A DNA stretch of 64,000 bases, from the NCBI RefSeq assembly GCF_000218685.1, contig NW_006763290.1, positions 39,540-103,539 of the forward strand, in the 5' to 3' direction. Each line of letters opens with the position of its first letter. The stretch's first letter is position 1. Source of the stretch: Serpula lacrymans var. lacrymans S7.9 (taxonomy: Eukaryota; Basidiomycota; Agaricomycetes; Boletales; Serpulaceae). The notes below the pieces were generated by a model, which saw only the letters and a program-made list of their open reading frames with translations, ran no database searches and was not told the DNA's origin. Shown piece by piece: positions 1 through 11,289 of this stretch. The position numbers and the translations under genes were made by a program.

Positions 1-672
1 TTGACTATAAGCCATTTTAAGTAACATTGATAGAAATCCAGGGTAGATAAATCTACTTTGTGATATGCAGTAAATTATATGATAAGTAGGAATGACAAAG
101 TTATATAGTCAGTTAAGGAAAAGAGATATGGTTGAATTATCTCCTAATCAACTGAATTAAATCAGGTTAATTTGTAAATGGTTATATGTCACAATTAGTT
201 ACACTAACCTTTGGTCAAAGTCTCCTCCATCAATCTATAGTATATGATATTACACTAGAAGCTGGACAAATTAAGGTTCAATTGAGAGTAAACACCATTT
301 GAAATTTGTATATATGTTATAAATGATGAAAGCAGGTAGTATTGTATTCTGCTTCATGGCTATTAGTACTATTGATAATGTATTGATGTTGGCTACATTT
401 ATGCAGGAACTATTTTTGCAGTAAAGCCCCCCTGACACCATGTGACATGTGGCAAATGTCTGGGATTATCCCATCTAATGGGATTATCCCACCATAACAA
501 ATGGTCTGATACCATGGGAAAATCCCAGAAGGGTGGTATTATCCCACTTCTGGGATGATCCCATCCTTGCTGGAGCACTTGGGATGATACCAGGAAAAAC
601 AAGCTCTTAGCTTTATACATTTACACAGATAGTTGAAGCTAAATGCTTATGTTTTGGGGGTGACTGAAGTGA
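1..672 (+). repeat. left arm of a long inverted repeat
   Basis: This stretch is the reverse complement of 15258-15929, with both arms exactly 672 bp and no difference seen where I compared them base by base (the outer 210 bp and the inner 250 bp). The match begins at base 1 of the window, so the arm may continue to the left. It ends on the inside at the motif GTGACTGAAGTGA. The inner 245 bp (428-671) is a separate repeat family with a third copy at 18850-19092. The arm carries several GGGATNATCCC palindromes. A short open frame inside (399-620) appears in both arms only because the arms are identical; I do not call it a gene. Confidence 0.95.
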
Positions 673-1565
673 AAAATAACCTCATACCTACTGAATTGTC
701 TGGCTGTGTAAGGCTCATCTTTGCCACAAAAAACTTATCTCTTCTTACACAATGCAAAACAGAAATTATAAATAACTTGATTTAAACAAGAAGGTAGCAT
801 TTCTCTGGTTTGTCTTGAAGTGTAATACTTTTTCCTGGACCCAGAAGTTCCAGGTTTCCATTTTGACATTGAAGTTTTTTTTCTTCCTGGAACTTTTATA
901 CCTCTGATGTACCGATCTGCATGACTCACCCTCTTATTTATAAGCAATTCATATGTTTTGATTGATACCGCCGCCTCTTTATTCTCGTTTTCTTTGCTTT
1001 CCATGCAATATAGTGGCTTGCATAATAGCAGACAGAGTCAGATCCTGACATACAATCTTTGGAGCACCTACAACTAAGTGTGGCAGAATCAGGGTAAACA
1101 GCAACAATCAAACAATGTCAATTATCAGAGATACCTGCAAAACAGTACTTTAAATGGGTCAGTGCTGAAACACTTTACCTCACTGTTGGGTGTGTCATTA
1201 CAAAGATGAATGCTAATGCTTAGGTAACTCACCACAAGAAGGGGACCAAAACCCAGAACAACCCGGTCCAGGTCTGCCCCAGAGGGCCATATTATTTACA
1301 TATAGCAATACTATTATCTACTTGAATATTGGTATACCCAGGTCAAAGACATTTGTCTCTGTGCTCTCTTTTGGTTTTTCTGTCACTGATGGAGCACCAA
1401 CGCTAAAAACAAGCACACAGGACAAGGTCTGGTAATAGTGCAGTAAAGCGGCTTCAACAAGCCAAGGACATCAAGGTAGATCAGACACTAAAGGTAAAGA
1501 AACCCAGGAGGTGTTGAATAGTAGGTAGACCTCTTGTATAGTAATGTAATAAATACATATAATGG
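673..1565. other. unannotated AT-rich sequence
   Basis: No convincing gene. An 89-codon open frame on the minus strand (735-1004) is lysine-rich and has no motif I recognise. The stretch reads as decayed repeat sequence. Confidence 0.5.
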
Positions 1566-1687
1566 CCCTGGGTTTAAAATGTGTACCCGGGGATATGAGC
1601 ATTACAGTCATCCTGGGTTACATGATCCAGGGTTTAAAATATGTACCCGGGGATGTGAGTGTTGTAGTTGTCCTGGGTTAGATGATC
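1566..1687 (+). repeat. two-unit 60-bp tandem repeat
   Basis: Two adjacent 60-bp units share GGTTTAAAATNTGTACCCGG and a CCTGGGTTANATGATC end. The units differ by a handful of substitutions. As 60 is a multiple of three, an open frame runs through both (1534-1794) and would encode two 20-residue copies containing GFKxCTRG. Nothing else supports a protein. Confidence 0.75.
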
Positions 1688-2039
1688 TTACAGCCTGGGC
1701 TGAACAGATCATAGATCACTTGGCTATAGACCGTTCCCAGGCAATGTTCCCATGTTGCCGAGCATCACTTACAGATAGCTTATCAATGTGTTGAAGTTAG
1801 ACAGATCCTGGGCCATGTTTATGGGTCCCGGGGTAGAGTTCTCAGACTTGTTTCTTATTACACATTAGCATACTAAGATTTTAGTGTAGGTAGCTCAAAT
1901 TTATATGGATCAAGTAATTAAATGTACACTTAGTGGTGAGTGAGGAGAAATTAAATATATGCAAATGAAATCTAGTTGAAAAAAATAAAGAAAAAAGAAA
2001 TTTATATTACAAGTACATTGAACTATGATTTTGTCTAAT

Positions 2040-2925
2040 CGTACTCCCTCTCCTTCGCTTTCAACCTTGCTACCTCATCCTCCGGCTGGCTAATCCTCTC
2101 ACAGAGATCCCTGATGATCCCCTCCCTTTATTCTATCCTTGCTACCCTTTCTTCCAAGGAAGGAGGCAGACTCCACTGCTGTGCCGGGGACAACTATTGT
2201 ATGTGGCTGGGAACTGGGGATGTAAAGTTGAAGTCTATCCTTGGCAGCTGAGGCAAATCCCCTTGTTGGACCTCAAAAGGCCAGTAAGGAGGAGGCCCGG
2301 GAAAAAGATGAGGGGTTCCGGGAATGTGCACGGGCGTTTCTTCCCACCTGCATGGGTTAGGAAAGCCGGGAGGAGAAATCAGGGTGGAACAGAAAGGTGG
2401 GAATGTGAAGTCAAAGGAAGTGTTGGGGAAATGGAGCGTGATGTCTGGGGGAGCATCAACAGCCTCCCAGGGATGAATGGAAAGGGGGCTGGGGGATGGC
2501 AGTGGCAGCCTGGCCACGGCATTCAAAACCTCCCTGGCAGGAGAGGGGATGGCCTCCCTTATCCTGGCAATCCATCTCCCCAGGGAGGCCTCCTTGACTC
2601 CTGAAACGTGAATTGTGTCTGTGGAGGGGGAACAGGGGGTGCAGGGCAAGCAAAAGGTTGGGGAGTGCGGTGAGCAGAAGCCGGGATCATTGGTTGAGAA
2701 GGGGGACCCTGATTGTGAATCGGGTCCCAGTCGTTCCATGGGGCTAATAGACTAGCTTGCGTGCTCCCCGGGGCAGCCCAAATCTTGATGGAATGGTCAG
2801 GAGCGGTGACCAGAGCCCTTGGCACTTTTGGCTCTGAGGCCACTGGTTTCTGGGACTTACTCCCCAGGCTTGCATTGTTATCCCACATGCACTTGTACTT
2901 AAAAACAGTGATTTTGTTATGCACG
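2040..2925 (-). pseudogene. broken proline-rich, coiled-coil protein gene
   Basis: This GC-richer island in AT-rich surroundings holds a decayed minus-strand gene that I cannot name. An upstream open frame (about 2925 to 2600) switches to a second frame (2739-2194) near position 2600, so one indel or intron is needed. The second frame encodes a proline-rich segment with SPAREVLNAVARLPLPSP. Two in-frame stops follow, a TAG at about 2194 and a TAA near 2140. Beyond them the same frame continues as a charged, heptad-like helix (ERVARIE, then RISQPEDEVARLKAKE) to about 2050. The TAA fits a CAA-to-TAA change. The region looks like a captured or transposon-carried gene with gag-like composition; its true identity is open. 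Confidence 0.45.
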
Positions 2926-2929
2926 AAGT

Positions 2930-4070
2930 ACTTAACAAAGTCTGAGGATCTGTCGAGGTTTCAAACAGACTTATCTGAAGACAAGTTCGAGAATGTAGTT
3001 CTGAGTGGAGTTCTTCTAACGAGAGTTGGTCTTTTTCTGAGTAGAAGTCTGATCTTAGGAGTTTAGCTTTGTAAGCGTAAACTGTGTAGAATTGTATTAA
3101 AGAATACTACTACTACTGTTACAAGCATATTTATGGAAGATAGAATTGGTGATAGGAGTTAGGTCTGATCTAGAGCAGGTCTGTCCGTTGAGGACTAAGT
3201 ACTATACAAGGTAATGCGACTGCAAAGAGAGCGGAAGTGTATGTGAAGGAAAATGAGTCATCGGTCTGATGGTATAACCAATGAGTAAAAAAAAATGAGT
3301 AGTCCATAAAGAGAATAGAATTCATAATAGATTTTGCCTGGACATCACTCAGCTTATTTGTTATCAGTGTTGAACCGGATAGACCTTATAGTTTTGACTA
3401 TATTAAAAGTTGTTTCTGGGATGTGGAGTCCATGGTAGTTTTGTTCAAGTAAAAGCGAGTAAACCCTTGTCCTATCAAAGCTTGTTCATCAATCGGAATC
3501 AGCTGGTGGCTGCCATATAATAGTCTTTCCTATCAATCAAATATCAAGAACGGTCTACTGATAACATTTCTGTTCTCACATGCCACCTAAACTCCAGAGA
3601 GACTCTTAGGTGTTCATCCGTGCATCATAACTCAATTATGTTTACTTTCAGAACAATTTCATAATGTGGTCCCAAATGTACCTACCTACTACTATTGTGA
3701 TGAACATATCAAAAATTAAATGGGGCATCCTCTACGTAGTAATTAATCAGACAATAACTTGGTCTCCCAAATCATGAATGTTCCGGTTTGATGATTTTTT
3801 GTAATGCAACAAACAATCTTAGTCAAGTTTTTTCTCCAAAACATTGCAGATAGGTTCAACTGGTCCTCGCTGTTGCGTGTTTAGGTTTAATAAAGATTAA
3901 TATACAGCTCTCAACTTATCATTAGTACCTGCTGTATGTAATCAAAACTCTGTTGTTGTAGTATTTTTGGTCAGCTTCAAAAGCATTTGCTGTAACTTGT
4001 GTCAACTTACCTCATATTCCGATATCAGACAGGGCTCTTCCATTTCGTCTGAGACCTCACACTATTTACA
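2930..4070. other. unannotated sequence
   Basis: No gene seen. The sequence is AT-rich with many stops in all frames and no complete repeat boundary that I could define. Confidence 0.5.
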
Positions 4071-4074
4071 CATG

Positions 4075-4195
4075 TCAATTTAGTATACTAGTATACTAAT
4101 TTATGTATTTACTAACACATTTAAGTCTTGTTGTAACTATTGGTTAATGTCAATTTAGTGTTCAGGATCACTAATCATAGTACTTACTGTTTGAT
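4075..4195 (+). repeat. copy of a ~130-bp AT-rich dispersed repeat
   Basis: The block starts with CAATTTAGTATACTAGTATACT, includes AAGTCTTGTTGTAACTATTGG and ends near TACTTACTGTTTGATTTGAAA. Similar units recur as a local tandem at about 13485-13740. Function unknown. Confidence 0.7.
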
Positions 4196-4198
4196 TTG

Positions 4199-4510
4199 AA
4201 AACTCTGTTAGTTTTGGTGATTCTGCACCTAATTGTGCTATTGATATTTTTACCTATTTTCATTTCTTCTCCTAATCTTCTATCACTTAGTGTTCACTAC
4301 ATTCACTATATTTTGCTTTTGTGGCTGCTTTGTTTACCTTTATTTACAATATCTCAGACAGTACTGCAGAGTTTAATGCTTTTTATTCTCTAGTTACTCA
4401 CATTGGACTCTAGGTACTGTATACCTCTTGTACTCTCTCATAATATAGTTACTCACACTGGATTCTAGTTTCCAGTCCCTGATTGCTCTCAGCAAGTGGC
4501 TAGACGCTTA
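4199..4510 (-). repeat. dispersed repeat, copy 1
   Basis: The unit runs from GTTTTGGTGATTCTGCACC to TCTCAGCAAGTGGCTAGA. It is repeated in opposite orientation at about 4800-5065 and in the same orientation at about 7465-7670; a partial copy sits at 14368-14416. The two nearest copies form an imperfect fold-back pair. I define minus as the strand on which the adjoining tRNA-like piece (4572-4660) reads forward. Confidence 0.75.
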
Positions 4511-4571
4511 CTTTAAGCTTTATTCTTAATATTTTCTTTATTTCTCTGAGAAGATAGACATTTAGCTCTAA

Positions 4572-4660
4572 AAATAATAAAATTGGATATTGACAGACCT
4601 GGGATTGAACTTGTAACCTTCTGGATACATCCTAGCTGCTCTAGCTATATAGCCAAGGTT
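4572..4660 (-). repeat. tRNA-derived (SINE-like) fragment
   Basis: Read on the minus strand this contains GAGCAGCTAGGATG, then CCAGAAGGTTACAAG and GTTCAATCCC. Order and spacing match the D-arm (A box) to T-arm (B box) part of a tRNA gene. It continues into CAATATCCAATTTTATTA. A second copy with the same tail is at 14417-14475. No full cloverleaf can be formed and the acceptor stem is absent, so it is a tRNA-derived repeat, not a tRNA gene. RNA polymerase III origin is inferred from the boxes only. Confidence 0.5.
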
Positions 4661-4799
4661 ATATGATATAAGGTCTTAAATATGACATGCAACCACGGAT
4701 GTCTTACACAGTATAGCTGCTACATGCTGGGCTGGCTTACAAATCAGAGGTATTATCCTATGGAGTATTGGTATGTTAGAGTATATTCTAACAAAAAAT

Positions 4800-5065
4800 G
4801 TTAAGAACAAAACTTAAAGGAAGTGTCTAACCACTTGCTAAGAGCTATCAGGGACTGCAACTATAGTCCAATGTGAGTAACTAGAGAATAGGAAGCATTG
4901 GACTCTGCAGTATTGTCCAAAGTTTGTAAACAAAGGTAAATAAAGGAGCCACAGAGGCAAAATAATAGAGAACACAATCAATAGTGAATGATAAAAGGAT
5001 AGATAGAGAAAGGAATAAAAATATAGAGGTAGCACAAAGGTGTAGAATCACCAAAACTAATATCA
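4800..5065 (+). repeat. dispersed repeat, copy 2 (inverted relative to copy 1)
   Basis: The reverse complement of this stretch matches 4199-4510 along most of its length, including the GGTGATTCTNCACC start and the AGCAAGTGG end. With copy 1 it makes an imperfect inverted repeat around a spacer of about 300 bp. Confidence 0.75.
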
Positions 5066-5150
5066 ATTCCCTGTTCATGTTGCTTTTGCTATGACCATCA
5101 CCAAACAAATCTCAAGGGAAATCAGTGACACAGGTAGGGCTGGATTTACA

Positions 5151-5305
5151 TGTTCCAGTGTTTTCATGGGCAACATTACATTGCATTGTCTCGCTGCACT
5201 TCAGGAGAGGACATAAAAGTGCTATTTCTATGTAGTTCAAATGACAGACATACTGTCAATGTGGTGTACCTTGAAATTCTGACTAGCTTTATCCGTGACT
5301 GGCAA
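5151..5305 (+). pseudogene. C-terminal fragment of a PIF1/Helitron-type helicase
   Basis: The frame starting at 5150 encodes CFHGQHYIALSRCTS, followed closely by IKVLF and TVNVVYLEIL. This is the motif VI end of PIF1-type helicases, which read HGQ-YVALSR in Helitron Rep-helicases and related proteins. Nothing upstream supplies the Walker motifs and no Rep domain is visible. The fragment is therefore a relic, most likely from a Helitron, inferred from family and context. Confidence 0.6.
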
Positions 5306-5309
5306 ATAG

Positions 5310-7000
5310 ATTTTCCCCCAATTCTCACACTTTTTACTAAAGTGTTTTGTTATCAGATTATATTATCATTTTTTACCGTTTTGGAGTCTCTTTTTTTATT
5401 TTTCATCAATTTATCAATTGTAAAGATTCAATTTTGATCATCTGCTTGAATTCAGTGTACTGTGCACAAATTTAGGGCAGGCTTAAACAAATATTCAATG
5501 AAAGAGCAGATTACAGACAACATATGTTCACTGACTTAACAATTTGATCCCTAAACAGTATTATTATTATTATTTATCACATAAAAAAAGCAAACACATA
5601 CAGCAAATATAACTGTGCAATATTGCGGCTTTCCCGGAATCACAAACCACCACTTGAAATTGTTATATGCCCTCCAGACCCTTGCCTTATGCTGTCATGG
5701 ACTTCACAATCCAGTATCTACTCGCCCTGTACAAATTGGGCAACAAAGTCAACCTCACAAGGTTAAAAACACTCGCAAAGAAGAAGTATAATCTCAGCTT
5801 TTCAAAAAAAGACTCTTTACCGAAACTATTCATTGCAGCATGGCAGATAATGGTAATCTGATCCATCCCCCTCTCCCTCTCCCGCCCCATGGCTTGATCT
5901 TTCCCCTGCCCTGTTCTTGTCTTCCGCTCTGCCTCCAGAGAAGATCAATCCAACCATCAAAGTATCTCTCAATTTCCACCAAACATCCTATGTAACCAAA
6001 CTGTAAACAGCAGAGGTAAGTACAATAATGGGCTAATCCTCTGCCCTGTCTCATTGCTTCTTTTCACTGATATCAAAAGATCAATACAACATCCTCTCTT
6101 TCTTCTTTGTTATTGCTGCTCACTCCCCCCTGTCACCTTCTCGTTCTCAACAGCGCCAAATAAAACAACTTTTCTTGGCGTAATAGAAAAGTTTAAGGTG
6201 CAACATCCCGAGGCTTTAAGTGAATGGAGAGCTATTAGGAATAACCATCACATGTATATGACACCTTTTTGCATGTATGACTTATTCCACAACTATGTGT
6301 ATCCTCTCTTAGATCAGGATTTTTATTTTTATTTTTATTTATAGATATAAGTATTAACAATTGTTACATAGTCATTGCAAGGACGTCCACCAAGACACAA
6401 GCCATGCCTACACAGTTCTATACAACAACCATTCCAAAGAGCTGATCCTGGAGAATTTCTTTGAGGTCAGGCTTATTTTCAATAGCTGTATGCAGCATTT
6501 TGACAGTACCAGCTGTATGTGCTATTAAATTGACAAAGGCATCAAACAAGCTGTACAAGGAAAGCAGAAGTTTTTGCTGAAGAATTGTCAATAAGTGTAA
6601 AATTGAAGTAGTTGAAGTATTTATTACCAATGACCTTGGTTCTATTGGAGAAGGACTACAAGATTAATGTCATAACACAGTGGATTTTGGCAAACCATTT
6701 ATCAGATGTGCTCGTAACATCTAAAACTACATTTTGCCTTTCTATAACCTGCAAATGATAAGCACATGTGATGATTTCTGCTGAAGGAAAGTTGGCAACT
6801 TCATACCCCTAGAAGAGTATCACCATAGTAGAGGTGCAAGAATCAAGTGAGTGTCTGACTCTGTTTCTCAAATTGTATGCATAGCCCACATTATGCACCA
6901 AATTTTGAATCTTACACAAAGACATCAGCAATGTGAAGCACATGATTGAAAGTTACCTTTGCAAATACTTTAAGGTAAGTGACATGTGCCATAGAGAATG
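5310..7000. other. unannotated sequence with possible gene debris
   Basis: Two short plus-strand open frames (5667-5861 and 6054-6344) have protein-like composition, for example VIEKFKVQHPEALSEW, but I recognise neither. No continuous splice model could be built. Treated as decayed sequence. Confidence 0.35.
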
Positions 7001-7027
7001 TAGAGAGAGAGAGAGAGAGAGAGAGAA
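7001..7027. repeat. (AG)n microsatellite
   Basis: About a dozen uninterrupted AG dinucleotides lie here. Confidence 0.95.
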
Positions 7028-7464
7028 GTAAAGGCCATATCAAGATATATAGCCCCTATTTTATGCATATCATGAGGCAAAGTTACGGGAAAGTTGGAAT
7101 ATGATTATAAAACACTGTCTTAATGCTGTGAGTGATGTTTCCAGGTATTATTCCAACATAATGAAAATAGTAAGACTTTTGTTCACTTGTATTAGTATAT
7201 GTTGAAAAAAAAAAAAAATACCACCCACCATCTGACCATTGACTCCAATATGTGGGTAGCACAAAGGTGCAGAATCACCAAAACTAACAGATAGACCATA
7301 TATTTTTCACAACATCTGTTGCATTAGAAGCTAATTAGATCACCACAGGGCTGGCTGGTCTTAATACAGGATGCAAATGGCTAAAAATCAAATGAGGAAT
7401 AAGCAAAACCACAACCAAGGAAAAATAAACTGTAACTCTAACCTTGCTTATATCTTATGCTATT

Positions 7465-7670
7465 TATATTTGTACCTATTTTCATTCCTTTCCCTAATCA
7501 CCTATCACTGAGTGTCTACTATGTTTTCTATTATTTTGCTTCTGTGGCTCCTTTGTTTACATTTGTTTACAAAGTTTTGGACAATACTATAGAGTCCAAT
7601 GCTTCCTGTTCTCTAGTTTCCTGTCCCTGATTGCTCTCAGCAAGTGGCTAGATATTTTCCTTAAGCTATC
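7465..7670 (-). repeat. dispersed repeat, copy 3
   Basis: Same orientation as 4199-4510. Shared landmarks are the TTTTGCTTCTGTGGCTCC core and the CAGCAAGTGGCTAGA end. It lacks the tRNA-like extension. Confidence 0.7.
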
Positions 7671-10600
7671 TTCTGAATACATCAGCCCAAGTTAAAGTCA
7701 AGGCCCAAATCAAAACCTAGTATTTAATACCTCCATTAAAAAAATTAAAATACACTAATCTGTTAAATGAACTATGTATATTAATCATTGACAGTGTAAT
7801 TTAAGCAACAAGTTATTGACTAAAAAAGAAAATGTAATGATTCAGCATGGTTTACTTAAAAGCGTGAGAAAAATCCATGCCCTCCGGGTCTGTCACAACA
7901 ACCTGGCTCCAAAAAACATTGTCTAGGACAAGAAGGGTAAGCTAACTATTGTTAATTTTGGCCTGGGCAAAGATAGTCATCAGTGTGATGGGCATTGTCT
8001 GGAATTATTCAACCTTGAAGCACAACTTGGCCAAAATTTATTATAGTGTTTCACAAAGTGTTCCATATATTTATCATGTTTGAAAGTGGTTTTGTAATAA
8101 TAAATTGGTTTTTTGAATCTCATTCGTCCATATCAAGGCTTAGCAAATGCTTCAAGGTAGTCAACCTCCAAGGAGAGCTTTTAAAAAACACAACATATAT
8201 AGCAATCCACTATATATATATATTCAGGCAATATCAACCACAGTACAAGTAACATAACAGATGTTTATAAAAGCAATACATGCAACAACACCAGCTGATG
8301 GAATGTACAACGTGAATAAGAACAAAAGTCATATAAACCATTACCCGGTGCTGTGTTATTTTCTGTCAGGTGATGATATAGTAATATATAATTTGGTGCT
8401 GAGTTGATCATGTCTGCAAACCAAGTCTAACAATGTCATAAGGCTGATTGGGGGTTATGAGTAACCCTTTTGCACAATCCAAATCATAAAAATCTTGGTA
8501 TTTCTCCTGCATTTTATGTATGTACAACAGTGGTTACCATTGAATATTATTATTTCTGATGTTTAACATCCGCACATAATTTGACCACTTAATGTGGTTA
8601 TCATATGCACTCTGCTTCAGGCCCAGTAAGCCACCTTTGATGTACTCTTTGTTAATCCCAATCAAGATTATCTTGTTATGGTAGTGATTGAGTAACCCTT
8701 TTGAATTTTGAAAATGCTCAATTTGTTTGATAGTTGTAGGTCTAATAAGTTGGGGGTTGTATTTTTGTTTGATTATAGTTAGATCATGACCAAGGTTATC
8801 ATCAGTGCTGCTAACGCAAATCAAAGTATATCCCACCCAGTTCAGCCTTTGCAACCTGGGCAAGAATTTTGTTGGATTGAATTAGTTGGTCCAGTCCTTT
8901 TGTTTCCTATAATATGATATTTAGTATACTTGTATACTTAATAGTTCAAGAATAGTACTTTTTGATATTTTTGGAATCTAGTAAAAAAACATTATTATAG
9001 GATGTAGTCTCATATTAAGAGGTGACTCACTCTGATTTTCAACAGTTCAGCTGCTTTGCTAGCAGGCTGATTATGTATGATATATCATGAAGTTATTGGT
9101 GAAATAATTAATGACTTTGCCATACCTTGGTTTTCTTCTACATTGAATATTTAGTTTGTATTACATTTTACTTGTGATTCAATTAAAGGCCAAAATATAT
9201 TGTAATACTTATATTTAGTATACAAATACTGTAAATAAATTGTGGTACCATACCCCAGTAGTATCATCCTAGATAACAATATGTTAGCACATTAGTAAGT
9301 ATACAAGTATAGTAAATAGATTATTTTCTGTATTATATTAGGGCTTCCCTAAAAGATTTGAATTTATGATAATTATATTTGCTTGAAGATCATTTGAATA
9401 CTAAATTAACATGAGATAGTCATGTTTAGTGTATAGGTATTGTAAACAATTAATCCTTTAGAGGGGTTTTCCTAAAAGGGAATTTATAAGTAAAAGAAAA
9501 ATCAATAAATAATGTATTTAGATATTAAATTTTAAAATATTAAGTTAAGTAACATTATTGCTGTTATTGTTGTTATTTTCTTGTTAAGATGCCATTTTGG
9601 GAAATTCACAAAAGTTCAAAAGAGAAAGGTGGTGGTTGCAGTTAAAGAGGTGTTTAATTATAAAGCATTCAAAACACTGATATATGTATACTATGGTGTA
9701 CAAATATCTGGTTATAGATTAAATAACCACATTAACATACACTGTATACTGAAATAAAAAGTATGTAGTATGATTATGTAATACCTATTGCATGTTATTT
9801 GTATATATTTGTACCCAAAATTAAATTATAAGAGATTAAATTAGATGTTAGTCATGGCTATCCATATTGAACTACCATAATAGGAAAATGAGTCAACACT
9901 CATGCTTAAACAATTCTGCACAAAACAGTATCTGTAAAAAATTAGCATACTAGTATACTAAATATTGCTAGATTCCAAAAGTATGTATTGCCCTCTCTAT
10001 AAACAAAGAAATATTTGGTGGATTAACAAGTAGTGCTTATAACCTCAAGTAGCCACAAAGTATTAATACAAATATTCTAATCTTAATTCTTAGTTATGAC
10101 TTTTAGTATATATACTGCTAATTTTTTAGTCAATAAATTTCTTGCTTAAATTACACTGTTAATATTAGTATTTTATATACATAGTTTTGGCTGGTGCATC
10201 TTAATGGAGATATGAAATATTAGTCCACACAAGGTCCCCGACCCATTGTATTAATGTGCATATATTCTCAGAAGCAAAATAAAATAGAACACCAAAGCTC
10301 TTCCACACATAAGTGAATGTGGTCCAAGAAATACATATTGACATATATAAGCTTCAGCTTCATTCATCCCATCTATCCCTCCCACATTGTAATTTCTCAT
10401 GTCTAGAAAAAATTTATCCAGAACAAACTTGCCATGGGTGTAAGGACCATTTATTATTTTCTCTATGTCTTGGTTTTCAAACACTTTCCCTGTTACACCT
10501 CTGGCTCTAGGGCTAGAGGTATCATTTGCTATTCTACTTCTCATAGCCCTCACAGGCTTTCTCAATCATCGTTACCACTTTATATCGCAGATCAGAGACT

Positions 10601-10730
10601 GGGTATCACTCCCAGCCAGCCAGCACAATGGGTAGGGACTGATAGTAGGCATCTCGCCAACCAGCTCCAAGCCCCATCAATACCTGGATATACTAATAGA
10701 CACTTTAGTCAGGATCATACCTCATCATGA
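7671..10730. other. AT-rich sequence without a supported gene
   Basis: Long AT-rich stretch with frequent TATAC/TAGTATAC motifs. A 109-codon minus-strand frame (8534-8863) is the longest. It is rich in Asn and Ile, as AT-rich DNA tends to be, and shows no motif I know. Another minus frame at 10251-10565 is equally weak. Confidence 0.5.
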
Positions 10731-10739
10731 GGATACGGT

Positions 10740-11115
10740 TCCTGAACATCTGTGACAACATCTATTATTAGTACACTGAACATGTGTGACAATACCTATT
10801 ATTAGTACAACTCTCTCACCTGCTGATTAATCATTCAAAAGTCGTACAATAGTTATTCCTTTTTCTTATTGGTCAATTTATTCCTCAGACCACTTTTCAT
10901 TTATTCTCCTTTCGGTCTGAGGAACGGACGGTTAGCTATATAAGTCCTACACATCTCATGTATAGCTCTTTAGTTTTCTATTACTTGAATTATCCGCTTT
11001 ACCTCTCATCAGAAACCTCTGAGTCTATTCCCATATCCTCTACTTGCTATATTCACTAGCATCTGTCGATCACAAGACTCATTGAACCTCTTACTCCCTA
11101 CAAGAGCAGTAGGAG
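10740..11115 (+). repeat. probable Copia-type LTR relic
   Basis: The order CAGACCAC, a second TCTGA, a CG..GTTAGCTATATAAG TATA region, then ATGTAT and CTTTAGTT matches the reverse complement of 30375-30465 inside the Copia LTR at 30226-30586. Ends cannot be fixed and no internal domain follows, so it would be a diverged solo LTR. Confidence 0.4.
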
Positions 11116-11289
11116 ACAGGTTTTGTTTTTGTTATAGTTTATCGTTGCCTCATAATGGGCTGTGAGTACTTACTTTATCTCAATTCTCACATGCATCAAC
11201 CTCTTTTCATTTTCTATTCTAGTACCCTTGGAAATTTTTCATATGATTATCATATGTGTTATCCAATGTAGTTATGGTACCCATCATTC

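Noticed and set aside
399..620. A 73-codon frame, identical in both inverted arms (also 15310-15531).
   Set aside because: It reads through GGGATNATCCC palindromes and has no motif. Its duplication follows from the arms being identical.
4572..4660. A tRNA gene on the minus strand.
   Set aside because: Only the D-arm to T-arm part is present. No acceptor stem pairs and a second truncated copy exists, so it is a tRNA-derived repeat.
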